A stretch of 64,000 nucleotides of DNA from Leadbetterella lacunae (GTDB lineage Bacteria; Bacteroidota; Bacteroidia; Cytophagales; Spirosomataceae), in contig NZ_JBHRYQ010000001.1 of assembly GCF_042649125.1 (NCBI RefSeq), positions 2,418,001 to 2,482,000 on the forward strand, in the 5' to 3' direction. How positions within the stretch are numbered: position 1 is the first letter of the stretch; the number at the start of each line of letters is the position of its first letter. The notes under the pieces are model-generated. The model did not search any database and had not been told where the DNA came from. It saw nothing but the letters and a program-made list of their open reading frames with translations. Of this stretch, positions 8,891 through 17,115 are shown in pieces. Position numbers and translations under genes: made by a program.

Positions 8891-9418
8891 ATGGAAAACA
8901 AAATAAAGTATTCGTTTCGATTGTTGTTACCTGCCTTCACCCTCTTGTTTTTGTCATCATTAACATTTGGTCAGAGTTTAAAATCTGGAAAACCGTATAA
9001 AGGAATTGCCTCTTTTTATGCAAAAAAATTTCATGGAAGATTAACCGCCAATGGTGAGACTTTCGACAACACAGAGTTTACGTGTGCCCATAAAACATTA
9101 CCATTTGGGACTATTCTGGAAGTTGAAAATATCAGAAATGGCAAGAAAGTTATCGTTAGAGTAAACGACCGCGGCCCATACATAGCAGGCCGAGAAATAG
9201 ATTTATCATTTAGAGCGGCCAAGTCATTGGGCTTTATAAAAAAAGGAGTTTCTAAAGTAAACATTACGATAGTAAACGAGGATCAGCCGATAGGTCCTGT
9301 TCAAGACGAGAGCCTTGAGCCCATCGAAAACCCGGTATTTGACAAAGACACGGCAAATATCATTTACTCAATGATATCGGAGGGGAGTAACAAAAGGAGA
9401 TATTTTATAAAATATTGA
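8891..9418 (+). CDS. rlpA: RlpA-like septal ring lytic transglycosylase
   Basis: A 175-residue exported protein. The signal peptide (MENKIKYSFRLLLPAFTLLF...LTFGQ) is followed by a double-psi beta-barrel: GIASFYAKKFHGRLTANGE, CAHKTLPFGTILEV and VRVNDRGPYIAGREIDLSFRAAKSLG. The acid in the GE-F segment and the NDRGP motif match RlpA. The family cleaves peptidoglycan strands lacking stem peptides during division. The SPOR domain of classical RlpA is absent, as in many Bacteroidota. The ATG at 8891 gives a standard signal peptide; an in-frame ATG six codons earlier is possible. Confidence 0.88.
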   Translation: MENKIKYSFRLLLPAFTLLFLSSLTFGQSLKSGKPYKGIASFYAKKFHGRLTANGETFDNTEFTCAHKTLPFGTILEVENIRNGKKVIVRVNDRGPYIAGREIDLSFRAAKSLGFIKKGVSKVNITIVNEDQPIGPVQDESLEPIENPVFDKDTANIIYSMISEGSNKRRYFIKY

Positions 9419-9455
9419 TCCGAAAAACATAAAAAGGCAAACAAAACAATCGATA

Positions 9456-9492
9456 AAAAGCCGGTCAAATCATTTTGGCCGGCTTTTGTTTT
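9456..9492 (+). terminator. Intrinsic terminator of rlpA
   Basis: AAAAGCCGG pairs with CCGGCTTTT around a 14-base loop and is followed by GTTTTTTTT. Confidence 0.9.
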
Positions 9493-9593
9493 TTTTAGAG
9501 GTGGGATTGGAGGGAGGGGTTGGTTGATGTTTTACAACCGCCAGAGCAATAAGTAATGTGATTTTATAGACCTGTCTCTCGCATAGTTTATAG

Positions 9594-9653
9594 CCAAATC
9601 TTTGATTTGATTCCTTTTAGTTTTTGTTAAAGTGTGCCAAATCAAAGGTTTGG
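9594..9653. repeat. Imperfect inverted repeat
   Basis: CCAAATCTTTGATTTG and CAAATCAAAGGTTTGG form a 16-bp dyad with one mismatch, 28 bases apart. No T-tract follows, so it is not an obvious terminator. The rest of 9493-9753 shows nothing else. Confidence 0.5.
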
Positions 9654-9753
9654 TGGTATATCATATGGCGATAAGTTGTCTAAATTCTGTTCTACCAGCA
9701 TTACTTAAAACCTCTTTTTATAGCATGTATTTTACTTAAGAAATTGTTTTTGA

Positions 9754-10217
9754 TCACTCTAAGTAAATAGGGCATAAATATATTTCATCCTTATTTAAAT
9801 CTGACTCTGATTTTTTCCAGCCCTTTTGTTTTATGAATAATTCTCTAATTTCTACTAAGTCTTTTTCATTTGAAACTGTTTTAATACCTTGAGACAATAA
9901 ACATGTATCACTAATTAAACAGAAGCTTACTTCATTGTTTTTATCCTTTGAGTATAAAACACCGTTTACACTTTGCTTTTCAATAAAACTACCAATCTTA
10001 GTTAGTTTTCTAAGAGTTACTCTATCAAATAAATAATGAGCAAATTCTCCTGTGCTTTCAGAATTATTATTGGAACTGTACGTCCATTTTTTTATGCCAT
10101 CTTTTGTAACCAAAAGTGTTACATAATCAGTGCTATTTTTTTATAAAGAACTATAAAATTTTTAAATTTAGATTTATCACAGCCTAAACAGATAATAGCA
10201 ATTAATAAAAGATGAAT
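9754..10217 (-). pseudogene. Broken lipoprotein gene, frameshift at an A7 run
   Basis: The downstream part (9754 to about 10140) reads as about 125 residues without a normal start: KKNSTDYVTLLVTKDGIKKW and onward. In another frame just upstream (10217-10120) the minus strand encodes a typical lipoprotein signal, LLIAIICLGCDKS, with the lipobox LGC, followed by KFKNFIVLYKK. The two frames meet at a run of seven A residues near 10138. One extra A would join signal peptide and body into one protein of about 155 residues. No ATG is seen at the extreme 5' end either. The body is not a recognised family. An assembly error or phase variation at the homopolymer cannot be excluded. Confidence 0.6.
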
Positions 10218-10275
10218 TTAAAATATTTAATTAATTCTACCATAAAACCTTATTTACACTGAACGATAAAATTTT

Positions 10276-10395
10276 ACAATATGAAACGATTGGGTTTTCG
10301 GGTTGAGTATCTGTCCACCGACAAGAATGCTGAAGCGAGAACCAAAGCCTTGCAAACCACTGAACCCCACCTGTTTTATATTGTATGTTGCCAGA
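10276..10395. repeat. attC-like structured intergenic module
   Basis: CAATATGAAAC near the left end pairs with GTTTTATATTG near the right end. Inner arms GGTTTTCGGGTT and AACCACTGAACCC also pair, with unpaired spacers between blocks. The module directly follows the 3' end of the DUF1016 gene on the minus strand, beginning there with TGGCAACATAC. It resembles the module at 45299. Confidence 0.5.
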
Positions 10396-10401
10396 TTGGC
10401 T

Positions 10402-11412
10402 TTATTCTGTCATCATCTCTTTTACTTTTTCTTCTAATACTTTTTTATCTGGTAAATACAGTTGGTATTTGGAAACAAAGATATTATTTGAAATACCTCC
10501 AATTGCATATTCTACCAATATGTCATTTTTATCAGCCCCAAGAACAATCCCTATCGGTGAATTATCACCTTCAGTATTTTCTTCAGCTTTAAAATAATTC
10601 AAATACATATTCATTTGTCCAATATCCTGATGTTTTACGTGCTTAGTTTTAAGGTCTATCAGAACAAAACACTTTAAAATCCTATGATAAAACACTAAAT
10701 CTACATAATAATGGTCATTGTCGAGGGTTATGCGATATTGTCTACCTACAAAGGAAAATCCTTTACCTAACTCAAGTAAAAAAGTTTGCAAATTATCAAT
10801 AATTCTCTGTTCTAATCTGCTTTCTGTCATTCGGTGTTCTTCAGGAATTTGTAGGAACTCAAGCACGTATGGGTCTTTTATAATATCTTTCGGCTCTATA
10901 ATAATTTGTCCCCTTTCGGCCAATTTCAGAACTCCTTCTTTGTCTTTGCTTAATGCCAATCTTTCAAAAAGTGATGAATTAATCTGTCTTCTAAGCTCTC
11001 GAACACTCCAATTCTCATTTATTGCTTGTTTCTCATAAAATCCTCTTGGATTGTCATCCGATACCGCTAATAATTCAGCGTAATGAGTCCATGTCAATTT
11101 TCCAGTCACTGACTGGAAAATTTGATATTTGAGATAAAACTGTCTCATCAGATAAATATTACTTTTGCTAAATCCCTTACCAAATCTAGCTTTAAGGTCT
11201 TTCGCTAAATTTGTCAATAAAGCACTGCCATACTCAGCTTTTTCGTTTCCATGCTGTTCATACTCTACAATATATTTACCAATCTCCCAATTCGCTTTAA
11301 GCAACTCATTATTTACGGCTTGAATTGCTCTTAATCGAGCACTTTCAATTGTGGTTCCAATTGTATCAACGAGTTTTTGATAAATCGCTTGTTTTTGTAA
11401 TTGCTTATCCAT
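10402..11412 (-). CDS. DUF1016 family PD-(D/E)XK nuclease (YhcG-like), copy 1
   Basis: A 336-residue protein with the two DUF1016 parts. The N-terminal helical domain (about 1-165: ARLRAIQAVNNELLKANWEIGKYI, GFSKSNIYLMRQFY, LTWTHYAELLAV, NWSVRELRRQINSSLFERL) precedes a C-terminal nuclease domain (about 185-336). The latter shows the core YYVDLVFYHRILKCFVLIDLKT, followed by DIGQMNMYLNYF, with candidate catalytic D, D-x-K and Q. Some family members sit with restriction-modification genes; this one stands alone. Its 3' end abuts an attC-like module and its 5' side a copy of the 200-bp accessory repeat. A homologue lies at 21675. Confidence 0.88.
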   Translation of the reverse strand: MDKQLQKQAIYQKLVDTIGTTIESARLRAIQAVNNELLKANWEIGKYIVEYEQHGNEKAEYGSALLTNLAKDLKARFGKGFSKSNIYLMRQFYLKYQIFQSVTGKLTWTHYAELLAVSDDNPRGFYEKQAINENWSVRELRRQINSSLFERLALSKDKEGVLKLAERGQIIIEPKDIIKDPYVLEFLQIPEEHRMTESRLEQRIIDNLQTFLLELGKGFSFVGRQYRITLDNDHYYVDLVFYHRILKCFVLIDLKTKHVKHQDIGQMNMYLNYFKAEENTEGDNSPIGIVLGADKNDILVEYAIGGISNNIFVSKYQLYLPDKKVLEEKVKEMMTE

Positions 11413-11477
11413 GTTTTAAAAATACAAAATCAAATCAAGAATGCTAAATTGTTTGTAATATGTCTCTAAGCTTTGCT

Positions 11478-11660
11478 GGCAACATTAATTAGATATCCCA
11501 ACTCCCACCCAAACCATCATCCATATCGCTTAAGTAAGCCGTAAGTTTTCATGCAGCAAAAGTTTTTTTAAATGGATTTTGGCTGCTTGGATCTTTTAAA
11601 TTATAGGTAAATCTAAACAAAGGTTTCATTATTCACAAATGCCTTTATTTAAAGGTGAAA
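11478..11660 (+). repeat. Accessory-region repeat, copy 1 (diverged)
   Basis: Recognised by ordered blocks shared with six other copies: GGCAACATTA, CCCACTCCCACC-like, ATATCGCTTAAGT, a GCAGC...AAATGGATTTTGGCTGCTTGGATC block, and ACAAATGCCTTT. The block around GCAGC...GGCTGC can fold on itself. Oriented as the others and directly upstream of a minus-strand accessory gene. The remaining sequence to 11790 holds nothing clear. Confidence 0.7.
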
Positions 11661-11791
11661 TGTAGGAAAAAGTACTCAAATTTAGGGCTTGAATCCTGAT
11701 GGAAGTAAATCCTTTTTCTTGAAAGACAAAAAAGAAGAACTGAGCAAATGATTATTTTCGAAATACGAAACCCAACGCATACTTAAAACAC

Positions 11792-11822
11792 AAAAAAGCC
11801 GGGCCAATTTCTTGGTCCGGAT
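11792..11822 (-). terminator. Terminator of the CotH/VTC operon
   Basis: CCGGGCCAA (11799-11807) and TTGGTCCGG (11812-11820) form a 9-bp stem with one G-T pair. On the minus strand it is followed by six T residues. Confidence 0.85.
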
Positions 11823-11853
11823 TAAGGTTTATAGGGATTTGGGTCTAATTGCT

Positions 11854-12498
11854 TTAAAACTTCAGCTTATACCCTACCACAAAGGTGGTTTGACTTACGG
11901 CTGTGGTATTTATGGCTACGTCTTTAAATACGCTCAACTGCAGGGCGTTTTTCTTGTTAATTTTATAGCTCACCCCTGCTTTTGGCCTTATTTGGTTAAA
12001 ACCTCCACCAATTTGGTAAAACAGATCGGCAGATACAAAAGGTGTAAAATCTGATTTGCTGTCGTATTCTACTTCTATTTTATTTCTAAAATAACTTTTG
12101 TCGTACCCAATCTCGCCGTCGTTGTCTTTAAACTGATACTGGAACCTCAGCCTGTCTTCTACTTTGAACTTGCCAAACTTTTTGCCATAAGACACATTGT
12201 AGTAGAATCTGTGGCGGTTTTTCCAATCTTTGGTTTCGTCTTTTCTTTTATTTATAAACCTGTAATAGGCAGACACCTCCATGCCTTTTAGCGGCTTGTA
12301 GTAAACCCCGAGCTCGCCGAGGTAACTTTGGGTGTACGACACGTTGTCGGGCATTCTGACCTGTGCTCCAATATTAAACCCTAGTTTTTTGGTGATTTTT
12401 TTCTCTACTGTGCCTCCCGTCCAAAGGCCTACGTCTGACTGGGCATGGGCAGCCCAACCGGCACAGATAAACAAGATAATTAGACTTATTTTTTTCAT
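11854..12498 (-). CDS. DUF2490 outer-membrane beta-barrel protein
   Basis: A 214-residue exported protein with a signal peptide (MKKISLIILFICAGWAAHAQ) and a DUF2490 domain: DVGLWTGGTVEKKI, YYRFINKRKD, WKNRHRFYYNVSYG and VEDRLRFQYQF, with alternating hydrophobic strands and a terminal aromatic (KLKF) typical of outer-membrane barrels. Last gene of the operon; its ATG overlaps the stop of the DUF4956 gene by 4 bases. A far longer open frame upstream is only an extension into that gene; the signal peptide fixes the start. Confidence 0.85.
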   Translation of the reverse strand: MKKISLIILFICAGWAAHAQSDVGLWTGGTVEKKITKKLGFNIGAQVRMPDNVSYTQSYLGELGVYYKPLKGMEVSAYYRFINKRKDETKDWKNRHRFYYNVSYGKKFGKFKVEDRLRFQYQFKDNDGEIGYDKSYFRNKIEVEYDSKSDFTPFVSADLFYQIGGGFNQIRPKAGVSYKINKKNALQLSVFKDVAINTTAVSQTTFVVGYKLKF

Positions 12499-13115
12499 TT
12501 CTTGGTATAATAAAATATGATGATCTTGGTTGAGTCTTTCAGAAAATCTACCTCCTGAATATTTACACGGTGTATATCTAGGCCTGTTCGTAGTTTGAGG
12601 TCTTCTATCAACTCTTCGTTTTTTTCGGGGGTGATGAGGCCAATCTTGTCGTATACTATTTCTTTGGTTTGCTCTTTTTTCATCAGCACGCCACCCTCTA
12701 GCAGAGCCGTAAGGGCTAGCATAATGACACACATGATGCCGAGGTCGTCCCAACTGCCCTTGCTAATGGCCGTTATGAGCCCCAAGGCTATGGCAAAAAA
12801 CAAATACGTCATGTCTTTGGCTGAGATATTTTCGGTACGGTAACGAAGCATCGAAAACACGGCGAATAGCCCAAAAGCCGCCCCCATGCTCATTTCTACT
12901 TTGTTAAGTAAATACGTGATGAGAAATATGATGATATTGAACCCAAAAAAAGTAAGAAACAGGTCGGTGCGGCGATAGTGTCTGAAATATATAAATCTTA
13001 CGAGAATAATTACCGAAATGATGTCTACCAAAAAACGGGACAAAAACTTAATGGAAACCTTATCGAACCATTCGAAGGTATTGGTTTTAGCTAGTAGCTC
13101 TTGCAAAAGTATCAT
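12495..13115 (-). CDS. DUF4956 membrane protein
   Basis: A 206-residue membrane protein with about four hydrophobic segments between residues 28 and 140 (FLVDIISVIILVRFIYF, LFLTFFGFNIIIFLITYLL, the Gly-rich GAAFGLFAVFSMLRYRTENISAKDMTYLF, and IMCVIMLALTALLEGGVL) and a soluble C-terminal domain. The MLRYRTENI-KDMTYLF motif is the family signature. DUF4956 genes are commonly found beside VTC-domain genes, as here: this gene overlaps the VTC gene by 29 bases. Confidence 0.85.
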   Translation of the reverse strand: MILLQELLAKTNTFEWFDKVSIKFLSRFLVDIISVIILVRFIYFRHYRRTDLFLTFFGFNIIIFLITYLLNKVEMSMGAAFGLFAVFSMLRYRTENISAKDMTYLFFAIALGLITAISKGSWDDLGIMCVIMLALTALLEGGVLMKKEQTKEIVYDKIGLITPEKNEELIEDLKLRTGLDIHRVNIQEVDFLKDSTKIIIFYYTKK

Positions 13116-13884
13116 ATTGACGTATAATTTTGTTTAGGTGTAAAAAATTAGGCTTAAACCGATTTGCCTTTACTTCGTTTTCGGTACTCATAACGCCCAG
13201 GCAGTATTTGCTAATGGAGCCAGCACGCAGGTTATATTTTTTAAAAATATCTATAATGGCCGAAGCCCCAAGTCGCTCTTGCTTGACCTCCGCTACCACT
13301 ACCTGACTGTAGGTTTTTTGTTTTTCTGCTTTCAAAAAAGTCAGGTTGAGATCCAAGGTTAGCCGCTCTTTCGAGCATTTGTTTACCAAGGTCATGCGGT
13401 CGTAGTTTACCTTTAGGTTGCCTACGAGTTTGTGAGCCCTCATTGGCGTAGTTTTCTCTAAAAAAGCCGCCTCTTCGGCATTTAGTTTTGGTTCAAAAAC
13501 ATTGGGTTGCTTTATCCTGGTTTTGAGGGTTCTGCCTTTGTTGTTTTTAAATTTTATTTCAAAAAAAGACAGATTAGACCCCACATAGTTTCTAAAACGC
13601 ACCTTGTATCGGCTACCTCTGCCACGCTGATGCGTGTGGTAGAGGTCCAAACTTTCGGTATCGTAATAGAGTGTTTCGTAAGCACAGAGGCGTTCTTGGT
13701 TAATTTCCAGTAGTTTATAATGGGCTTTGGCATCTTCCAAAATTGGTCCTAAGATGTGCAGCGGTATCAGATATTTGACATCCATTCTGTCCATGAGTTT
13801 TACGCCGTCCATTTCTTCCAGCGTGATTTTATCGAACTCTTGGGCTATCGTTTTTATTTCTTCCAAAAGGGCTTTAGTATTCAT
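13087..13884 (-). CDS. VTC-domain protein (polyphosphate polymerase-like)
   Basis: A 265-residue protein of the VTC/CYTH-like triphosphate tunnel superfamily. Motifs fit the tunnel: DRMDVKYLIP, YETLYYDTESLDLYHTHQRG with RGSRYKVRFRNY, FFEIKFKNNKGRTLKTRI, YDRMTLVN, LTLDLNLTF, VVAEVKQ and SKYCLGV. The eukaryotic relative Vtc4 makes polyphosphate; bacterial members next to CotH and DUF4956 are less well defined. It overlaps its upstream neighbour by 11 bases and the downstream DUF4956 gene by 29, which implies translational coupling. Confidence 0.85.
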   Translation of the reverse strand: MNTKALLEEIKTIAQEFDKITLEEMDGVKLMDRMDVKYLIPLHILGPILEDAKAHYKLLEINQERLCAYETLYYDTESLDLYHTHQRGRGSRYKVRFRNYVGSNLSFFEIKFKNNKGRTLKTRIKQPNVFEPKLNAEEAAFLEKTTPMRAHKLVGNLKVNYDRMTLVNKCSKERLTLDLNLTFLKAEKQKTYSQVVVAEVKQERLGASAIIDIFKKYNLRAGSISKYCLGVMSTENEVKANRFKPNFLHLNKIIRQYDTFARATS

Positions 13885-14347
13885 ATTGGTACATTTTAGT
13901 TTGAATCAATACGCCTTTGGCATCAAAGGTCTTTTTTAGCACTTTTTGACCTTTTTTATTAAAACTATACGTCGCCTTAGAAACCAAAACATTGCTGCCG
14001 TTATATTCAAGCTCCTCAATCTTTTGTTCGTCTGCATTGTATTTATACACCTCTCTTGAAAGCAATTTGCCGCTTGGGTCAAAGACCGACTTCTCACTTT
14101 TTTCGTTTATGGCATTGTACTTATACGTTGCTCGATCTTTGGTTTTTCCGGCCTTGTCAAAACTTATTTCTTCCGATACATTTCCGTTTTTATCAAACTT
14201 TTTAAATGAGTCTTTTACTGTAGAGCCATCGCTTTTTACTACAAGTTCGGTAGCCGACTTTATGCCGTTCTTTTTTACTTCTTTTTTTGACTGAGCAAAA
14301 ACTAGCAAGGGACTAATCAAAAGGAGAAACACTATGATTTTTTTCAT
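13874..14347 (-). CDS. Exported protein with YD/MORN-like repeats
   Basis: A 157-residue protein with a signal peptide (MKKIIVFLLLISPLLVFAQ) and about five degenerate repeats of the type F-D-x-x-G-x-x-x-x-x-x-Y-K-Y (for example FDKNGNVSEEISFDKAGK, YKYNAINEKSEKSVFDPSGK, YKYNADEQKIEELEYNGSN). Such repeats resemble RHS/YD or toxin_YwqK-like beta-hairpin repeats. No enzyme motif. It sits 4 bases after CotH and overlaps the VTC gene, so it belongs to the operon; its function is unknown. Confidence 0.75.
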   Translation of the reverse strand: MKKIIVFLLLISPLLVFAQSKKEVKKNGIKSATELVVKSDGSTVKDSFKKFDKNGNVSEEISFDKAGKTKDRATYKYNAINEKSEKSVFDPSGKLLSREVYKYNADEQKIEELEYNGSNVLVSKATYSFNKKGQKVLKKTFDAKGVLIQTKMYQYEY

Positions 14348-14351
14348 GGTA

Positions 14352-15836
14352 TTACTTGTTTAAATAGGTGGTTACGGCTTGGTTTCTTGTTACTATATGT
14401 TGCTTTAGCGTAGCGGTAGCAGTAGTGAAGTCGCCGTAGCTGGTCAAGTAACTATATGGAGCCACCTCTTGAGCCACAGCCGCCGATATCAAGTTCACTT
14501 GCTTGTCTATGATGCCATTCATGCGGCTCGACTGAAAATAGTTCGTATTGAAATCTTTAACGTAGGCTTTGTATTTGGTTAAATAAGTGGCGTCGTCTGC
14601 CAAATATCTGATCAAAGGCCACTTGGTGCTTACCTCGGTCATTTCGAGCGAAACGGCATTGCCTGACTGCCCACCCGTAGCGGTGCCGCTGATCATAGAG
14701 AGGTTAAAGTCCCACGGAATCCATGTTACTTTTCCGGTCTTTTTTGGTGTATATAGGTAGTAGTTATGGGCCATGGCACCGTAGGCATCCCAGTTTACGA
14801 TGGTGTTGTTTATGGCTAAATATTTCAAAAAATGGTCTACGTCAAACGTCTTTTCTAAATTTGCACGCCATGCCACCGGGTCAGAGGTGCGGTTTGTGGC
14901 ATTTAAGGCCGTTATGGCTGCTTGCACGTCTGAATAGTCTGCTGCAGTTTCGTTGTTTTTCTTTTCAAATGCACTCTGTAAAAACGATACGAAGTCAGAC
15001 TCAGGCTTGTACATATTGCCGTCTTCTTCGCCAAACTGATCGTTAATCATGGTGTCGTTAATCATTTCGTCCATGGTGTATACACCGCAGTATTTTACGC
15101 CATTGCCAAAGTTTATCGAGATTTTGTAAAAGGCAGTTCTAGCTGCCGGAATACCTGCTTCTCTAAACAAATCCGCTACGATTTTATCTTTTATCAGCGT
15201 GTTGTCGCCTTGGCCAGGAGCCATAGAAACCTGCTTAAAGCCATAAAACCTCTGATTTTTGATTGCCGGAATTTCATCTTCAAAATGATCAAACTCTAAC
15301 TTAAATGGCAGCTTGTAAATACCTGCTCCCCACGACTGAGCTAAACTTGAGTTTCCTTTTAGTCTAAACCCAACGTTTTGCCATTCTTTACCACCAAACT
15401 TAACAGTTGACTTCACCCAAACGGGTGTACCCGTTATCAGGTCTAAACTAGCACCATTTCCGCCCGGAGCTACGCCACCCATACCACCCGCTTGCCCGCC
15501 AGTGCCGGTTGGAGGAGTGCCACCCATGCCACCAGTTGGAGGAGTGCCACCCGTGGCACCACCACCTTGGGCATTGCCCCCCGCAGTTTGACCCGCTTTG
15601 GTGCCGAAATCATATCCAGCCTTTGTGACCATATCCGCCTTTATGGTTGCCCACGACTCAGCCGTTAGGGTAATTTCCAATTCATTGACTTTGTCTTGAG
15701 GAAAAACCATTTCATAATTGGGTGCGGCATCACTCGAGGTAGCAGGGTCGGCGTCTATTATGCTGCTGTTAAAATCGCACGAAGTGGCCACAAACACGGT
15801 GGCAATAGTCAAAAGACTTCTTAGGATATGTTTCAT
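14352..15836 (-). CDS. CotH-family protein kinase-like lipoprotein
   Basis: A 494-residue protein with a lipoprotein signal (LLTIATVFVATSC, Cys20). CotH motifs are clear: VNELEITLTAESWATI, VGFRLKGNSSL, KLPFKLEFDHF, NQRFYGFKQVSMAPGQGDNTLIKDKIVADLFREAGIPAARTAFYKI, VYTMDEMI, YLAINNTIVNWDAYG-HNYYLYT and WIPWDFNLSM. CotH proteins phosphorylate other proteins at the cell surface or spore coat. An unusual Gly/Pro/Thr-rich insert (about residues 82-130) splits the N-terminal part. First gene of the operon; divergent from the two-component system. Confidence 0.88.
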   Translation of the reverse strand: MKHILRSLLTIATVFVATSCDFNSSIIDADPATSSDAAPNYEMVFPQDKVNELEITLTAESWATIKADMVTKAGYDFGTKAGQTAGGNAQGGGATGGTPPTGGMGGTPPTGTGGQAGGMGGVAPGGNGASLDLITGTPVWVKSTVKFGGKEWQNVGFRLKGNSSLAQSWGAGIYKLPFKLEFDHFEDEIPAIKNQRFYGFKQVSMAPGQGDNTLIKDKIVADLFREAGIPAARTAFYKISINFGNGVKYCGVYTMDEMINDTMINDQFGEEDGNMYKPESDFVSFLQSAFEKKNNETAADYSDVQAAITALNATNRTSDPVAWRANLEKTFDVDHFLKYLAINNTIVNWDAYGAMAHNYYLYTPKKTGKVTWIPWDFNLSMISGTATGGQSGNAVSLEMTEVSTKWPLIRYLADDATYLTKYKAYVKDFNTNYFQSSRMNGIIDKQVNLISAAVAQEVAPYSYLTSYGDFTTATATLKQHIVTRNQAVTTYLNK

Positions 15837-16032
15837 TGATTCATATTGGTAAATGTAAACAGGTATACGACCGATGTTAGGTGGGTGTTGCCTAGCAGTA
15901 GCTAAGTGTCTATTATTAGTACTTATGTGTAGATTTTTAATAAAATATGTATCGAATTATGAAAAAAAAGTAGTTTTCTCGGCTTTTTGGGTAAATGTTT
16001 GCGTATTAGAAAGAAACGAAACACATTTTTAA

Positions 16033-17115
16033 ATGAAACTGACCAAGGCGTATTCTGTAGTAATTCAAATAGTAGGTTGGCTGCTGTTTTTTTGTGTGCC
16101 GCTGTTGGCTATTCCAAATTTTGAAATTTCTGATACACAGAAACTACGCTATCTGATGCCCTCTTTTTTGGTAAACAACCTGTTTTTAGTGTTCGTGTTT
16201 TATTTTAATTTCAACTTTTTAGTCCCAAAGTTCATTTTTAAGCACCGCCTCTACGCCTATTTTTTCTATATATCGTTGCTCATTCTGTTTTGTCTTTTGG
16301 TAAATCATTTTGTAAAAGAATATTTTTCTCTTGAGCAAGAAATACGAAATGCTCCGCCAAGGGGATTTGATAGAAATCTGGGGCATCCGCCACCACCAAA
16401 TTCGTTTTTTGGCAAATTATTTGGGCCAATACTTTCCTATTTTTTGATTGTACTGTTTAGTTCGTTGATAGCCTTGCTTTCAGAAAAAATCAAAAGTGAT
16501 GAAGAGAAAAAGCAAATTCAGCTTGAAAAATCGGCGGCAGAACTGTCGGCTTTAAAGCTGCAAATTAGCCCGCATTTTTTGTTTAATACCCTAAATAATA
16601 TCCGTTGGCTGGCCCGTAAAAAATCGGACGCAACCGAAGACGCCGTAGTAAAACTCGCCACCCTGCTGCGTTATATTATCTATCAAACTAATGACGAAAA
16701 AGTAGCCCTGAGTAAAGAAATAGGGCATTTAAAGGATTTTATTGGGCTACAAAAAATGCGGATTTCGGAAAACACTCAGGTAAATTTTGAGGTAATTGGC
16801 GACATAGCAAACAAAACCATAGAGCCGCTTTTGTTTATTCCTTTTGTAGAAAATGCCTTTAAATTTGGCACCAACGAAACCCTGGAATCTCAGATAAGTA
16901 TTAGAATAGAAATAAGAGGAAATTCTTTGAGTTTTTTGACCGAAAACAATGTCTTTGAAAACAACGGTACAAAAGAAAGCGAAAGCTCAGGCCTCGGTAT
17001 AACCAATGTAAAACAAAGACTTAACCTACTATACCCAAACGCCCACACACTGACTGTAACAGAAACTGCCGGCATATATAAAACTACACTTAACATAAAA
17101 CTAAGCGATGGATAA
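16033..17115 (+). CDS. LytS-type sensor histidine kinase
   Basis: A 360-residue membrane sensor. Four hydrophobic segments lie in residues 8-145, then a short coiled coil (about 150-175), then a His_kinase (PF06580) domain with the phospho-acceptor in LQISPHFLFNTLNNIRWLARKK (His181), and a HATPase domain (FIPFVENAFKFG N-box, SSGLGITNVKQRLNLLY G-box). It overlaps the response regulator by 8 bases. It points away from the CotH operon 196 bases upstream, which it may control. Confidence 0.92.
   Translation: MKLTKAYSVVIQIVGWLLFFCVPLLAIPNFEISDTQKLRYLMPSFLVNNLFLVFVFYFNFNFLVPKFIFKHRLYAYFFYISLLILFCLLVNHFVKEYFSLEQEIRNAPPRGFDRNLGHPPPPNSFFGKLFGPILSYFLIVLFSSLIALLSEKIKSDEEKKQIQLEKSAAELSALKLQISPHFLFNTLNNIRWLARKKSDATEDAVVKLATLLRYIIYQTNDEKVALSKEIGHLKDFIGLQKMRISENTQVNFEVIGDIANKTIEPLLFIPFVENAFKFGTNETLESQISIRIEIRGNSLSFLTENNVFENNGTKESESSGLGITNVKQRLNLLYPNAHTLTVTETAGIYKTTLNIKLSDG

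Noticed and set aside
10281..10592. Plus-strand open frame beginning MKRLGFRVEYLS
   Set aside because: It overlaps the attC-like module and then runs antisense through the DUF1016 gene; the composition is not coding-like.
11854..12753. 299-codon frame covering the DUF2490 gene with an 85-residue N-terminal extension
   Set aside because: The extension is an out-of-frame reading of the DUF4956 gene; a signal peptide at 12498 fixes the real start.
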